Shown piece after piece: positions 46,130 through 54,445 of a stretch of DNA of 64,000 nt. Position numbers and translations under genes: made by a program. The stretch is taken from contig WLXD01000004.1 in the NCBI GenBank assembly GCA_012103255.1, positions 310,001 to 374,000 of the forward strand, read 5' to 3'. Under the pieces are notes generated by a model. The model made no database searches and had not been told where the DNA came from. It was given only the letters and a program-made list of their open reading frames with translations. This stretch comes from Acidobacteriota bacterium (GTDB taxonomy: Bacteria > Acidobacteriota > UBA890 > WLXD01). Numbering within the stretch: the first letter of the stretch is position 1; each line of letters opens with the position of its first letter.

Positions 46130-47401
46130 ATGACCCTACACCTGTCCGAACAGGATCGCGCATTCCTCGATGGCAAGCACGGCCGTGCCGGCCGCTTCGC
46201 CATGTCGATCCTGGTGCGCATGGCTGAAGCGCAGGGTGCGACGGCGATGCTCGACATCACCGGCGCCCACATCGACAGCACCGTCTATCAAGGTGAAGCG
46301 ACGCTCGAGTTTGCGGAGCACCTCGCAGAACTCGGCGGGCAGGTCACTGTGCCGTCGTCGGTAAACGTCAGCGGAGTTGATCCCGAGGGATGGCGCGAGT
46401 GGGCCGTTCCCGAAGACTGGGCCATGAAGGCCTACCGACAGATGCAGGCGTACCAGTCGATGGGATGTACGCCAACCTGGACCTGCGCGCCCTACCAGAC
46501 CGCCATGCGGCCGCGCTTCGGCCAGCAGATCGCCTGGGGCGAATCGAATGCGATCGCATTCGCCAACTCGGTGATCGGCGCCCGCACCGAGCGCTATCCC
46601 GATCTGATGGATATCTGCGCAGCAATCACAGGGCGCGTGCCGGCGCTCGGCCTCCACCTGGACGAGAACCGCCGCGGCGAACTCCTCATGCGGCTTGTCG
46701 ATGTTCCCATCGAGATCCAGCGGGACGACACCTTCTGCACCGTGCTGGGCTTCCTCATGGGCCAGATTGCACAAGAACGGATCCCGGTGATCGAAGGCGT
46801 GGAGATACTCCCGACGGAAGATGACTTGAAGATGATGGGTGCCGGCGGGGCATCGGCCGGCGCCGTCGCGCTCTTCCATATCGTCGGCGTGACGCCGGAG
46901 GCCTCCACGACGGCGACCGCGTTCGGTGGTCGCGAGCCCGAGGAGACGTTCGACATCGATCTCGCGACGCTGCAGCGGGCGCGACGCGAACTGACGACAA
47001 ACGACCGGGACACGGTCGACATGGTTGCCCTCGGCAGTCCGCACTTCTCACTCGCCGAATTCGAACGGCTGGCGCCGCTGCTCAAGGGTCGGCGCAAGCA
47101 CGACAACGTTGAGTTCCTGGTCACGACGAGTCGCATGATGCGAGCGCTGGCGGAGCAGGCCGGCCTTCTGGAGCCGCTACGTGAGTTCGGCGCGCGGATC
47201 ACCGTAGATACCTGCATCCTCACCACGCCGATGCTGCCGGAGAGCATCACGCAGATCATGACGAACTCCGCCAAGTACGCCTACTACTCCCCCGGATTGC
47301 TGAACGCGCGCGTCGCGTTTGGCGGCATCGCCGATTGTGTCGAAACGGCGGTCAACGGAAAAGTGAGTCGCGACGAACGAGTCTGGGGCGCCGGAGCATG
47401 A
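46130..47401 (+). CDS. Aconitase X large (catalytic) subunit
   Basis: 423 residues from ATG 46130; the open frame upstream is spurious. It matches the AcnX catalytic family: N-terminal LSEQDRAFLDGKHG, SPSSVNVSG-type loop (VPSSVNVSGVD), and Cys residues 113 and 119 (GCTPTWTC), 362 (DTC) and 403 (ADC), which are candidates for iron-sulfur binding. Known AcnX members are cis-3-hydroxy-L-proline dehydratase and, in archaea, phosphomevalonate dehydratase; the substrate here is open. The separate small subunit follows with an ATGA overlap. It heads a five-gene overlapping operon. Confidence 0.88.
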   Translation: MTLHLSEQDRAFLDGKHGRAGRFAMSILVRMAEAQGATAMLDITGAHIDSTVYQGEATLEFAEHLAELGGQVTVPSSVNVSGVDPEGWREWAVPEDWAMKAYRQMQAYQSMGCTPTWTCAPYQTAMRPRFGQQIAWGESNAIAFANSVIGARTERYPDLMDICAAITGRVPALGLHLDENRRGELLMRLVDVPIEIQRDDTFCTVLGFLMGQIAQERIPVIEGVEILPTEDDLKMMGAGGASAGAVALFHIVGVTPEASTTATAFGGREPEETFDIDLATLQRARRELTTNDRDTVDMVALGSPHFSLAEFERLAPLLKGRRKHDNVEFLVTTSRMMRALAEQAGLLEPLREFGARITVDTCILTTPMLPESITQIMTNSAKYAYYSPGLLNARVAFGGIADCVETAVNGKVSRDERVWGAGA

Positions 47402-47814
47402 GCGTCATTCAGGGTCGCGTTCTAGTAGAAGGCAGCGCAGCGGGCGCCGCGCTCACGAGCACGGAGCCACTGAGCTTCTGGGGTGGCTACGACCAGTTCA
47501 CCGGCGAGGTCATCGACCGGCGGCACCCACTCTCAGGCGCGGATGCGGTGGGCACGGTGCTGGTTCTGCCAGCGTCGCGGGGCTCATCGACGACCGCCGC
47601 GGTGTTGCTCGAGGCCATTCGCCGCGAGAACGCGCCCGCGGTGATCATCACGCGCGGTACCGATCGTTTCCTGACCCTGGCGGCGATCGTCGCTCACGAG
47701 ATGTACGACCGCACGATCGGCATCGTCAGCGTCGATGCGGATGGGTTCGAACAACTCCTTGGGGCCGGCCAGCTGGAGGTCACTCCGGACGGTCAAATCA
47801 CCCGACCAGACTGA
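47398..47814 (+). CDS. Aconitase X small (swivel) subunit, DUF126
   Basis: 138 residues from ATG 47398, overlapping the large subunit stop. It is the swivel domain of AcnX: VIQGRVLVEGSAAG, LSFWGGYDQFTGEVIDRRHP, the substrate loop PASRGSSTTAAVL, and PAVIITRGTDRFLTLAAIV. In type I AcnX it is a separate chain, as here. It ends 72 bases before the HpnB-like gene. Confidence 0.9.
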   Translation: MSVIQGRVLVEGSAAGAALTSTEPLSFWGGYDQFTGEVIDRRHPLSGADAVGTVLVLPASRGSSTTAAVLLEAIRRENAPAVIITRGTDRFLTLAAIVAHEMYDRTIGIVSVDADGFEQLLGAGQLEVTPDGQITRPD

Positions 47815-47886
47815 CCCCTCCCGCCATCGGGCAGGCCGGGCGTATAATCACGGCCCCACCCACCCCGCAGCCCGCCGAGTCCACCC

Positions 47887-49095
47887 GTGAATATCAGCCT
47901 GGAACAGGTCGACATCGGCCTGCGGATTGCGTCGTCGATCGCGGCCGGAGTGTGGATCCTCATCGCTCTCGACAGACTCCGTTGGTGGCCCTCGCAGTGG
48001 AGCCTCCACCTCGACGCCGCAGCGCGCGAGCCACGCCCCAACGAGTTCGGCGAAATCGTCGCCGTCGTGCCCGCGCGCAACGAGGCTTCCGTGCTGCCCC
48101 GCACCCTTCCGCGCCTGCTCAAGCAACGAGAGTGGCTGCGGAGCATCGTGGTGGTAGATGACCGCTCACGGGACAAGACCGTCTCCAGCGCCGTTCGGCT
48201 GGCCGATGGCACGCCAGCGGAAGGCCATCTCCAGGTCGAGAAAATCACCGAGACCGATCCCGACTGGAGCCCCAAGACGTACGCAATGCAGCGCGGTTAT
48301 GAGGTAGCGACCGCCGACTGGGACGGCGACCCGTCACGCCAGTGGGTTCTCTTCACCGACGCCGACATCCTCCACCCGGCATTCTGCATGACACGTCTGA
48401 TGGCCAAGGTCGGCGCCGGGGAGGTGGACATGATCTCGGTGATGGTGCGGGTGCGCTCACGAAGCTTCTGGGAGTGGTTGCTGATTCCAACCTACGTCTA
48501 CCTGTTTCAGAGCATTCGCCCCTTCCGGCGGGCCTCGAGCACGGGACGACCTTCGGCGGCCAGCTACGTCATCCTCGTGCGGCGATCGGCGCTCGAAGAG
48601 GCTGGCGGGCTCGAGGCAGTGCGCGGCGACACCGCGGTGGGACTGGCACTCGCGCGTGCCATCCGCAGCAGCGGCGGCAGGTGCTGGATCGGGCTCGATC
48701 CTGACATTCGCTCGTTGCGCACCTACGACAGCTACGCAGCAATCCAGGACAAGGTGTCCCGCACGGCCTTCGAGAACGCGGGCGGCGGCTACTTCAGAGC
48801 GCTGATGGCACTCCTGACGATGGCCGTCCTGTTCGTTCTGCCGCCAGCGATGATGATCTACGGTGCCGTCCGTTTCGATCTCATCACGGGAATCACCGGT
48901 GCAATTGGTTGGATCCTGGGGATGGCGACCTACCTGCCCGTGGTGCAATACCTGGGAGCGCCTTCGGGCATGACACTCGCCCTACCGCTCTCGGCCGGGC
49001 TCACCGGCTGGATGCTGCTGCGCTCCACGATGCGACGGATCACGGGACGCAAGCAGCCCTGGCGGGAACCCACGGAGATGGATCTAACCGCATGA
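47887..49095 (+). CDS. Glycosyltransferase family 2, HpnB-like
   Basis: 402 residues, GTG start. There is one N-terminal membrane segment and about three at the C-terminus. The GT2 core has VVPARNEASVLPRTL, VVDDRSRDKT, and LFTDADILHPAF (the DxD-type metal site). The WEWLLIPTYVYLFQSIRPF stretch is typical of the hopene-associated HpnB group. HpnB is named for hopanoid clusters, though its exact reaction is uncertain. No squalene-hopene cyclase is in the window. It overlaps the thioesterase gene by four bases. Confidence 0.85.
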   Translation: MNISLEQVDIGLRIASSIAAGVWILIALDRLRWWPSQWSLHLDAAAREPRPNEFGEIVAVVPARNEASVLPRTLPRLLKQREWLRSIVVVDDRSRDKTVSSAVRLADGTPAEGHLQVEKITETDPDWSPKTYAMQRGYEVATADWDGDPSRQWVLFTDADILHPAFCMTRLMAKVGAGEVDMISVMVRVRSRSFWEWLLIPTYVYLFQSIRPFRRASSTGRPSAASYVILVRRSALEEAGGLEAVRGDTAVGLALARAIRSSGGRCWIGLDPDIRSLRTYDSYAAIQDKVSRTAFENAGGGYFRALMALLTMAVLFVLPPAMMIYGAVRFDLITGITGAIGWILGMATYLPVVQYLGAPSGMTLALPLSAGLTGWMLLRSTMRRITGRKQPWREPTEMDLTA

Positions 49096-49514
49096 GTGCA
49101 GCGCGGCACAGCATCGGCGTCGAGGTCCGCTACGCCGAGACGGACGCGATGGGCATCGTGCACCACAGCAACTACCTGGTCTGGTTCGAACTTGCCCGGA
49201 CGCACCTCTGCCGCCAGACCGGCAAGGACTACGCCGCGATCGAGCGCGACGGCCACCAGCTCACGGTCACCCGGTCGGATCTGCGCTATCGACGCCCAGC
49301 GCGCTACGGCGACTCGGTTGTTGTGACCGCCTGGATCGACGACCTCGCGAGCCGCCGCGTGCGGTTCGGATACGAGGTGCAGCGTACGGAGGACCTCCTC
49401 ACGACGGGGACCACCGAACATATCTGGATCGACCGCACCGGCCGCCCCTGTCGTGGTCCAGAAGCCCTGATGCCAGCCTTCCGGCGACTCGCCGGAATCG
49501 AGGAGAGTCCGTAG
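49092..49514 (+). CDS. Acyl-CoA thioesterase, 4HBT hotdog fold (YbgC/FadM-like)
   Basis: 140 residues from ATG 49092, overlapping the glycosyltransferase stop. The family motif RYAETDAMGIVHHSNYLVWF includes the catalytic Asp of the 4HBT class I active site. It cleaves acyl-CoA or acyl-ACP in the cytosol. The stop overlaps the GTG of the giant LVIVD gene by one base. Confidence 0.92.
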   Translation: MSAARHSIGVEVRYAETDAMGIVHHSNYLVWFELARTHLCRQTGKDYAAIERDGHQLTVTRSDLRYRRPARYGDSVVVTAWIDDLASRRVRFGYEVQRTEDLLTTGTTEHIWIDRTGRPCRGPEALMPAFRRLAGIEESP

Positions 49515-52500
49515 TGTCGTCAATTCCGCTCCCCGCGCTCCGACTCCGTCACCTCTCCACCGCGCTCGTAGTCCTGATGGCGGCCACGATCGGCCATCCG
49601 GCCATGTCGGCCCAGCAGGATCAGCGGGTCGTGGTCGAGCCTGCCGCGCTCGAACTCTCGATCGGCGAGACCGCGCAACTGAACGCACACGTCGTTGATG
49701 CAACGGGTAGCGCGGTCGCGGACGCCCCGATTCTCTTTTACTCACTAGCCCGCAGCGCCGTGAGCGTGACGCCGGATGGCCGCCTCGAAGCGCATGCTGC
49801 CGGCACCTTCCAGGTCGCGGCGCTGTCGCCGCGCGAGATCGTCCCCGGAGAACCGGCCGACCGAACAGGGCGCTACGACTCAGGCATTCGAACGCTGATT
49901 ACCGTCACCGTGGCTCCTCTTCCGATCAGCTCTCTCGACTGGTCCGGGACTCCCACTGAGCTCCCCGTAGGCGCGAGCGTTCCGTTGCACGTGGTCGCGC
50001 TCGATAGCCGCGGAGCGGAGATCTCGACGCCGGTCGAGGTCACCTCTTCAAACCCGGAGGTTCTCAGCGTTGGCCCGACGGGTCTGCTGCGCGCTCTCCG
50101 GGCAGGATCCGCAACGTTGCGCGGAGGTGCCGAACTTCCGTCGGATCGCCTCGTTGTGACGATTGTCCCCAACCCGGTGTCGGCCCTCGAGATGGACGAC
50201 ATGCACGCGAACGTCGTGACCGGTGAGGTCGTGGATGCGTCTGCGACACCCAGCGGTTCCGATGGTAGTGCGCTGACGGGTCATCCACCCACCTACTCGT
50301 TAGAGAGTTGGCCGGACCCGGCGCGGCCTGAATCGGTTGGCGCCGGAGCACCGGCGATGGTCACTGAAGACGGCAAGTTCGTTGCAGAAAAGCCCGGGAT
50401 CTACGCGGTCACCGCCAGGGTCGGCGACGTTCGTCGGACGCGGATGATCACCGTGACTCCGCGGAATGTGGGCCGCAGCGTCGAGATGCTCGGGCAGGCG
50501 CCCATCCGCGACCGTGTGACCTCGGACCTGTGGGTATGGGAAGCCTCCGACGGTCGCGACTACGCCATCGTCGGCACGTGGAACGCCGAGGGACACGCCT
50601 ACATCTACGACGTCACCGACCCCGGCAACATGGTCAGAGTCGAAGAGGTCCAGGTGGACGCACGGACCGTGAACGACGTGAAGGTCTCCGAAGACGGCCG
50701 CGTTGCGGTGATCTCTCGTGAGGGCGCATCCAATCGCCGCAACGGGCTCGTGATCCTGGACGTGTCCGATCCGACCGACGTTCAGATCCTGGCGCAGTAC
50801 GACGATCAACTCACGGGCGGCGTCCACAACGTGTTCGTCCACGATGACCACGTATACGCCGTGAACAACGGGCGTCGCGTCGACATCATCAACATCGAGG
50901 ACCCGCGTAGTCCCTATCGGGTGGGCCGATTCGAAACTGACACTCCGGGACGCTCCGTGCACGACGTCTGGGTACACAACGGCGTCGCTTATGAGGCCGG
51001 TCGCACGGACGGCCTCGTGGTCTTCGATGTAGGCGGCGGTGGCGCGGGCGGCGCGCCGAACAATCCGGTAGAGATGGCTCGAATTCCGCAGCTCACCGGC
51101 TGGAACCACAGCGCCTGGCCGTTCGAGAGTCCGTCCACAGGCAAGCGATACGTGCTCGGAGGTGACGAGGCCTTCTACAGCCATCCGATGGCGCCGGAAT
51201 CGGGCGGCATCAACTGGCGCGAAAAGCTGCCGTCACGCGCCAAGGGGTGGATCCATTTCGTGGACATCACCGATCCGGCCGAGCCGCGCGAGACTGCCCG
51301 GTACCAGGTGCCGGAGTCCGGTCCGCACAACTACTGGATCGACGAGGAGCGCGAACTGCTCTACATCGGTCACTTCGACGCCGGTCTGCGGGTTGTCGAC
51401 ATCTCCGGAGAACTCGTCGGCGACCTGTACCGTCAGGGCCGCGAGGTGGCGCATTTCTTCACGGATGACCCCGAAGGGTTCATCCCGAACGCGCCCTTCG
51501 TGTGGGGTCCGCAGCCGCACAAAGGCACGATCTTCCTGGCCGACTTCTCGAGCGGCCTGTGGGCCGTGCGACTTGCTCCGAACCCGTTCGTATCGACGGG
51601 GAACACCACGAACGCGTTCGGATTCGCGGAAAACCGCGCAGATGCGGATGCAGACGGCCCGACTGTGACCCCGGTCGAGGTTGACCTTGCGGAAGGCGAA
51701 TCGATCGCACTCGACGCGGCTACCTCAGATTCGACTCCGGTGCTCTTCTTCTCCCGCGCACCCCAGGCCGTCTCCGTCACCCCCGTCGGGGTCGTGACGG
51801 CGCACCGCGCCGGCGAATACGAGATCGTCGCACTGGCTCCTACCGCAAGTGTCGACGCGGACTCGGCCACTGCAAGCGTCGCAGGGCGTCGAACCGTGAT
51901 CGTGGTCCGCGTCGATCCTGCTCCGGCCTCAGAGCTCGAGTTGACCAATGTGCCGACCACGGTCGTCGCGGGCTCGGCGCTCACAGTCGGCGCGCGGTTC
52001 ACCGACGGCACCGGCCGCGTTCGCGATCTCCGTCCTCATATCGTCCTCGATCAGGGCCAGTACTCCAACCGCTGGGTTCCCCAAGGCGCGATCTTCGAGG
52101 GTTCATCCAACGCACATCCGTTCTATCGGCGCGAGCGGCCCGACACCTACCCGTACGAGGCCGCCGGATTGCTCCTGGCCGAAGAGGCTGGCGACGTCAT
52201 GCTGCGAGCGACCGACAACGCCGTCGCCAATCGGCACGAAAGGGCGCTGCGCATCGTCCCGAACCGGACCCAGCAACTCGAACTAACGACCCACGCGACC
52301 ACCATCAGCACCGGCGACGTGCTCCGGGTCAACGCTCGCGCGCTCGACGCTGCCGGCGCGACCGTCCCGCCTGCTGAGAGCGCGCTGCGCTTCGCGCTTC
52401 GCGCCTATCCCGATGCAGACCGGGCGGAGGGTCGCGCTGCGGGTGCCTCCGCACAGATTCTCCGTGACGGACGCTTCGTCGCGGAGCAACCCGGCCTCTA

Positions 52501-53698
52501 TGTCGTCGAAGCGCGCGCTGGCAACGCACGCGACGAGATCGCGATCCGAGTGCTCCCCCGCGACGTGCAGCGGCCGATCGAGTTCATCGGACAGGGTCCG
52601 GTACGCGACCGGGTGACCTCCGACCTCTGGGTCTGGGAAGGCATCGACGGCCGCGACTACGCCATCACCGGCACCTGGCAGGCCGAGGGCCATGCCTACT
52701 TCTGGGACGTCACTGATCCCGCGGCAATGGAACGAATTGCCGAGATTCAGGTCGATGCGCGCACGGTGAACGACGTGAAAGTGTCAGAGGACGGACGCAT
52801 CGCCGTGATCAGTCGTGAAGGGGCCTCCAACCGTCGCAACGGGCTGGTGATCCTCGACGTCAGTGATCCCCGGGAACCGGATATTCTTGCGCGGTACGAC
52901 GACCAGATGACCGGCGGGGTGCACAACGTGTTCATCCACGACGATCACGTCTACGCCATCAACAACGGTCGCCGCTGGGACATCATCAATATCGAAGACC
53001 CCACCGAGCCGCGCCGGGTCGGGCGGTTCGAGAGCACGATCGCTGGCCGGTCCGTTCAAGACGTCTGGGTTCGCGATGGAGTGGCTTTCCAGGCAGGCAA
53101 CACAGAGGGCATCGTTGTGGTCGATGTCGGTGGTGGCAACGCCGGGGGCTCGCCCGCCAACCCCGTCGAGATCGGTCGCATGCCCCAGCTCACCGGCTGG
53201 AACCATGCCGTCTGGCCCTACAGGTCCGCCAGCACGGGAAAGTTCTACGTGATCGCCGGGGACGAGTCGCATCCGGTGAACCCACGCGACCCGGCCAACA
53301 TCATCAGCGTGGACAACGGCATGGCATCGCGAGCCATGGGATGGCTGCACTTCATCGAGTTCGATGACCGCGATCGTCCCGTAGAGGTGGCTCGCTATCG
53401 CGTTCCCGAGGCGGGTCCGCACAACCTCTGGATCGACTGGGAAAACGACATCCTCTACGTCGCCTACTTCAACGGCGGCCTGCGGGTCGTGGACCTTTCG
53501 GGAGACCTGGTGGGCGATCTGTATCGCCAGGGCCGCGAGATCGCGAAGTTCTACTCCGACGATCTCGACAGCTTCATTCCCAACGCGCCCATGGTCTGGG
53601 GACCACAGCCGTACAAGGGCAACATCTTCTTCTCGGACTTCCACTCAGGCCTGTGGGCCGTGCGCCTGGGCGAGGCTTCCCTGCCGGCAGAGCGCTAG
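49514..53698 (+). CDS. Secreted tandem LVIVD-repeat protein with Ig-like domains
   Basis: 1394 residues, GTG start. A signal peptide (about 1-35, HPAMSAQQ) sends it out. The protein is two copies of one plan. Each copy has bacterial Ig-like (Big_2-type) domains and then an LVIVD beta-propeller (NDVKVSEDGR, NGLVILDVSDP, GGVHNVFVHDDHVYA and similar). The propellers start at the shared DRVTSDLWVW at residues 333 and 1032, 699 residues apart, and both end in GLWAVRL. The second copy has an extra domain containing NRWVPQGAIFEG. Ligand unknown; LVIVD proteins are thought to bind surface partners. It ends the AcnX operon. Confidence 0.9.
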   Translation: MSSIPLPALRLRHLSTALVVLMAATIGHPAMSAQQDQRVVVEPAALELSIGETAQLNAHVVDATGSAVADAPILFYSLARSAVSVTPDGRLEAHAAGTFQVAALSPREIVPGEPADRTGRYDSGIRTLITVTVAPLPISSLDWSGTPTELPVGASVPLHVVALDSRGAEISTPVEVTSSNPEVLSVGPTGLLRALRAGSATLRGGAELPSDRLVVTIVPNPVSALEMDDMHANVVTGEVVDASATPSGSDGSALTGHPPTYSLESWPDPARPESVGAGAPAMVTEDGKFVAEKPGIYAVTARVGDVRRTRMITVTPRNVGRSVEMLGQAPIRDRVTSDLWVWEASDGRDYAIVGTWNAEGHAYIYDVTDPGNMVRVEEVQVDARTVNDVKVSEDGRVAVISREGASNRRNGLVILDVSDPTDVQILAQYDDQLTGGVHNVFVHDDHVYAVNNGRRVDIINIEDPRSPYRVGRFETDTPGRSVHDVWVHNGVAYEAGRTDGLVVFDVGGGGAGGAPNNPVEMARIPQLTGWNHSAWPFESPSTGKRYVLGGDEAFYSHPMAPESGGINWREKLPSRAKGWIHFVDITDPAEPRETARYQVPESGPHNYWIDEERELLYIGHFDAGLRVVDISGELVGDLYRQGREVAHFFTDDPEGFIPNAPFVWGPQPHKGTIFLADFSSGLWAVRLAPNPFVSTGNTTNAFGFAENRADADADGPTVTPVEVDLAEGESIALDAATSDSTPVLFFSRAPQAVSVTPVGVVTAHRAGEYEIVALAPTASVDADSATASVAGRRTVIVVRVDPAPASELELTNVPTTVVAGSALTVGARFTDGTGRVRDLRPHIVLDQGQYSNRWVPQGAIFEGSSNAHPFYRRERPDTYPYEAAGLLLAEEAGDVMLRATDNAVANRHERALRIVPNRTQQLELTTHATTISTGDVLRVNARALDAAGATVPPAESALRFALRAYPDADRAEGRAAGASAQILRDGRFVAEQPGLYVVEARAGNARDEIAIRVLPRDVQRPIEFIGQGPVRDRVTSDLWVWEGIDGRDYAITGTWQAEGHAYFWDVTDPAAMERIAEIQVDARTVNDVKVSEDGRIAVISREGASNRRNGLVILDVSDPREPDILARYDDQMTGGVHNVFIHDDHVYAINNGRRWDIINIEDPTEPRRVGRFESTIAGRSVQDVWVRDGVAFQAGNTEGIVVVDVGGGNAGGSPANPVEIGRMPQLTGWNHAVWPYRSASTGKFYVIAGDESHPVNPRDPANIISVDNGMASRAMGWLHFIEFDDRDRPVEVARYRVPEAGPHNLWIDWENDILYVAYFNGGLRVVDLSGDLVGDLYRQGREIAKFYSDDLDSFIPNAPMVWGPQPYKGNIFFSDFHSGLWAVRLGEASLPAER

Positions 53699-53961
53699 TC
53701 GCCGAAGTATCGCGCCAGGCAGTTGTACAACCAGGCGAACACGAAGCCGCCCGCCAGGCCGTCGATCACGCCGAGCATGACGCCGATCGCCCAATCGACG
53801 AACATGCCGTCGGCCGAGTACAACGGATACAGCGACGCGAACAGGTCGAGTACGGGCTGCCCATAGCCGGGCACGAACATGCCTACTCCGCCGACCACGG
53901 CGACGGTGCCTCCCAAGAAGAACCCGCAGGTCAGGGTGAAGGCGCGAACGTTCAATTGCAC
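53695..53961 (-). CDS. Small membrane protein of the type often annotated 'bacteriophage holin'
   Basis: 88 residues from GTG 53961, chosen because QLNVRAFTLTCGFFLGG is the conserved start of the group; the open frame reaches 54105 but would run through the PadR operator. There are two hydrophobic segments, GFFLGGTVAVVGGVGMFV and the late GVIDGLAGGFVFAWLYNCLA. This chromosomal family is labelled holin by automatic annotation, but there is no phage context here, so a lytic role is unlikely. The stop overlaps that of the LVIVD gene. Confidence 0.65.
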   Translation of the reverse strand: MQLNVRAFTLTCGFFLGGTVAVVGGVGMFVPGYGQPVLDLFASLYPLYSADGMFVDWAIGVMLGVIDGLAGGFVFAWLYNCLARYFGD

Positions 53962-54023
53962 GGGCGGTCTCGCTGGCGGAGGGAAGGAAACTTGCCGCAC
54001 CGATGATACGCGAACGTTCGGAC

Positions 54024-54074
54024 TTGATATGACCTGCAATGCAGTACATATTATTTCTACTGCACTTAAGTAGA
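54024..54074 (+). promoter_or_regulatory. PadR promoter with overlapping dyads
   Basis: TTGATA (54024-54029) and TATTAT (54049-54054), 19 bases apart, are a likely promoter. TGCAGTA (54040-54046) pairs with TACTGCA (54058-54064) around the -10. TCTAC (54056-54060) and GTAGA (54070-54074) form a second dyad that contains ACTTAAGT. An operator is likely, but the repeat is weaker than at the other PadR genes. Confidence 0.55.
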
Positions 54075-54103
54075 TATCCGTCCCCCTCTCAAAGGAACGA
54101 CCC

Positions 54104-54445
54104 ATGGGCCGCGTACTCGGCGAGTTCGAACATCTGATTCTGCTGGCGCTGGTGCGCCTCCGCGAGGACGCCTACGGCGTGACGATCAAGGAAGAGATCG
54201 AGGCTCAAACGGGGCGCGAGCTCTACATCGGGGCCGTGTACACGGCCCTCGCACGACTGCAGAAGAACGGCTACGTCGCCGCTGAGGTGGGCGAGCCAAC
54301 GGCCAAACGCGGAGGCCGACGCAAGAAGTTCTACACGCTCGCGAACCCGGGGCGTGACGCGCTGCGCCAGTCGCAGCTAGCGCTCCGCGGCATGAGTGAA
54401 GGTATCGAGGCCGAACTCGACGCGATCACGGAAAGCAGCTCATGA
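54104..54445 (+). CDS. PadR-family transcriptional regulator
   Basis: 113 residues, ATG with AAAGGA upstream. It is the best full-length example of the type here: LGEFEHLILLALVRL, DAYGVTIKEEIE, the recognition region IGAVYTALARLQKNGYV, a wing with GGRRKKFYTL, and a C-terminal helical tail. It is the closest relative in the window of the truncated PadR at 13823. Its stop overlaps the ADOP start (ATGA). Confidence 0.95.
   Translation: MGRVLGEFEHLILLALVRLREDAYGVTIKEEIEAQTGRELYIGAVYTALARLQKNGYVAAEVGEPTAKRGGRRKKFYTLANPGRDALRQSQLALRGMSEGIEAELDAITESSS

Noticed and set aside
53695-53961. Prophage remnant because of the holin-like protein
   Set aside because: No integrase, endolysin, structural or attachment sequences are nearby; the family is chromosomal.
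53962-54105. Longer N-terminus for the small membrane protein
   Set aside because: It would cover the PadR promoter on the other strand, and the extension has no conserved features.
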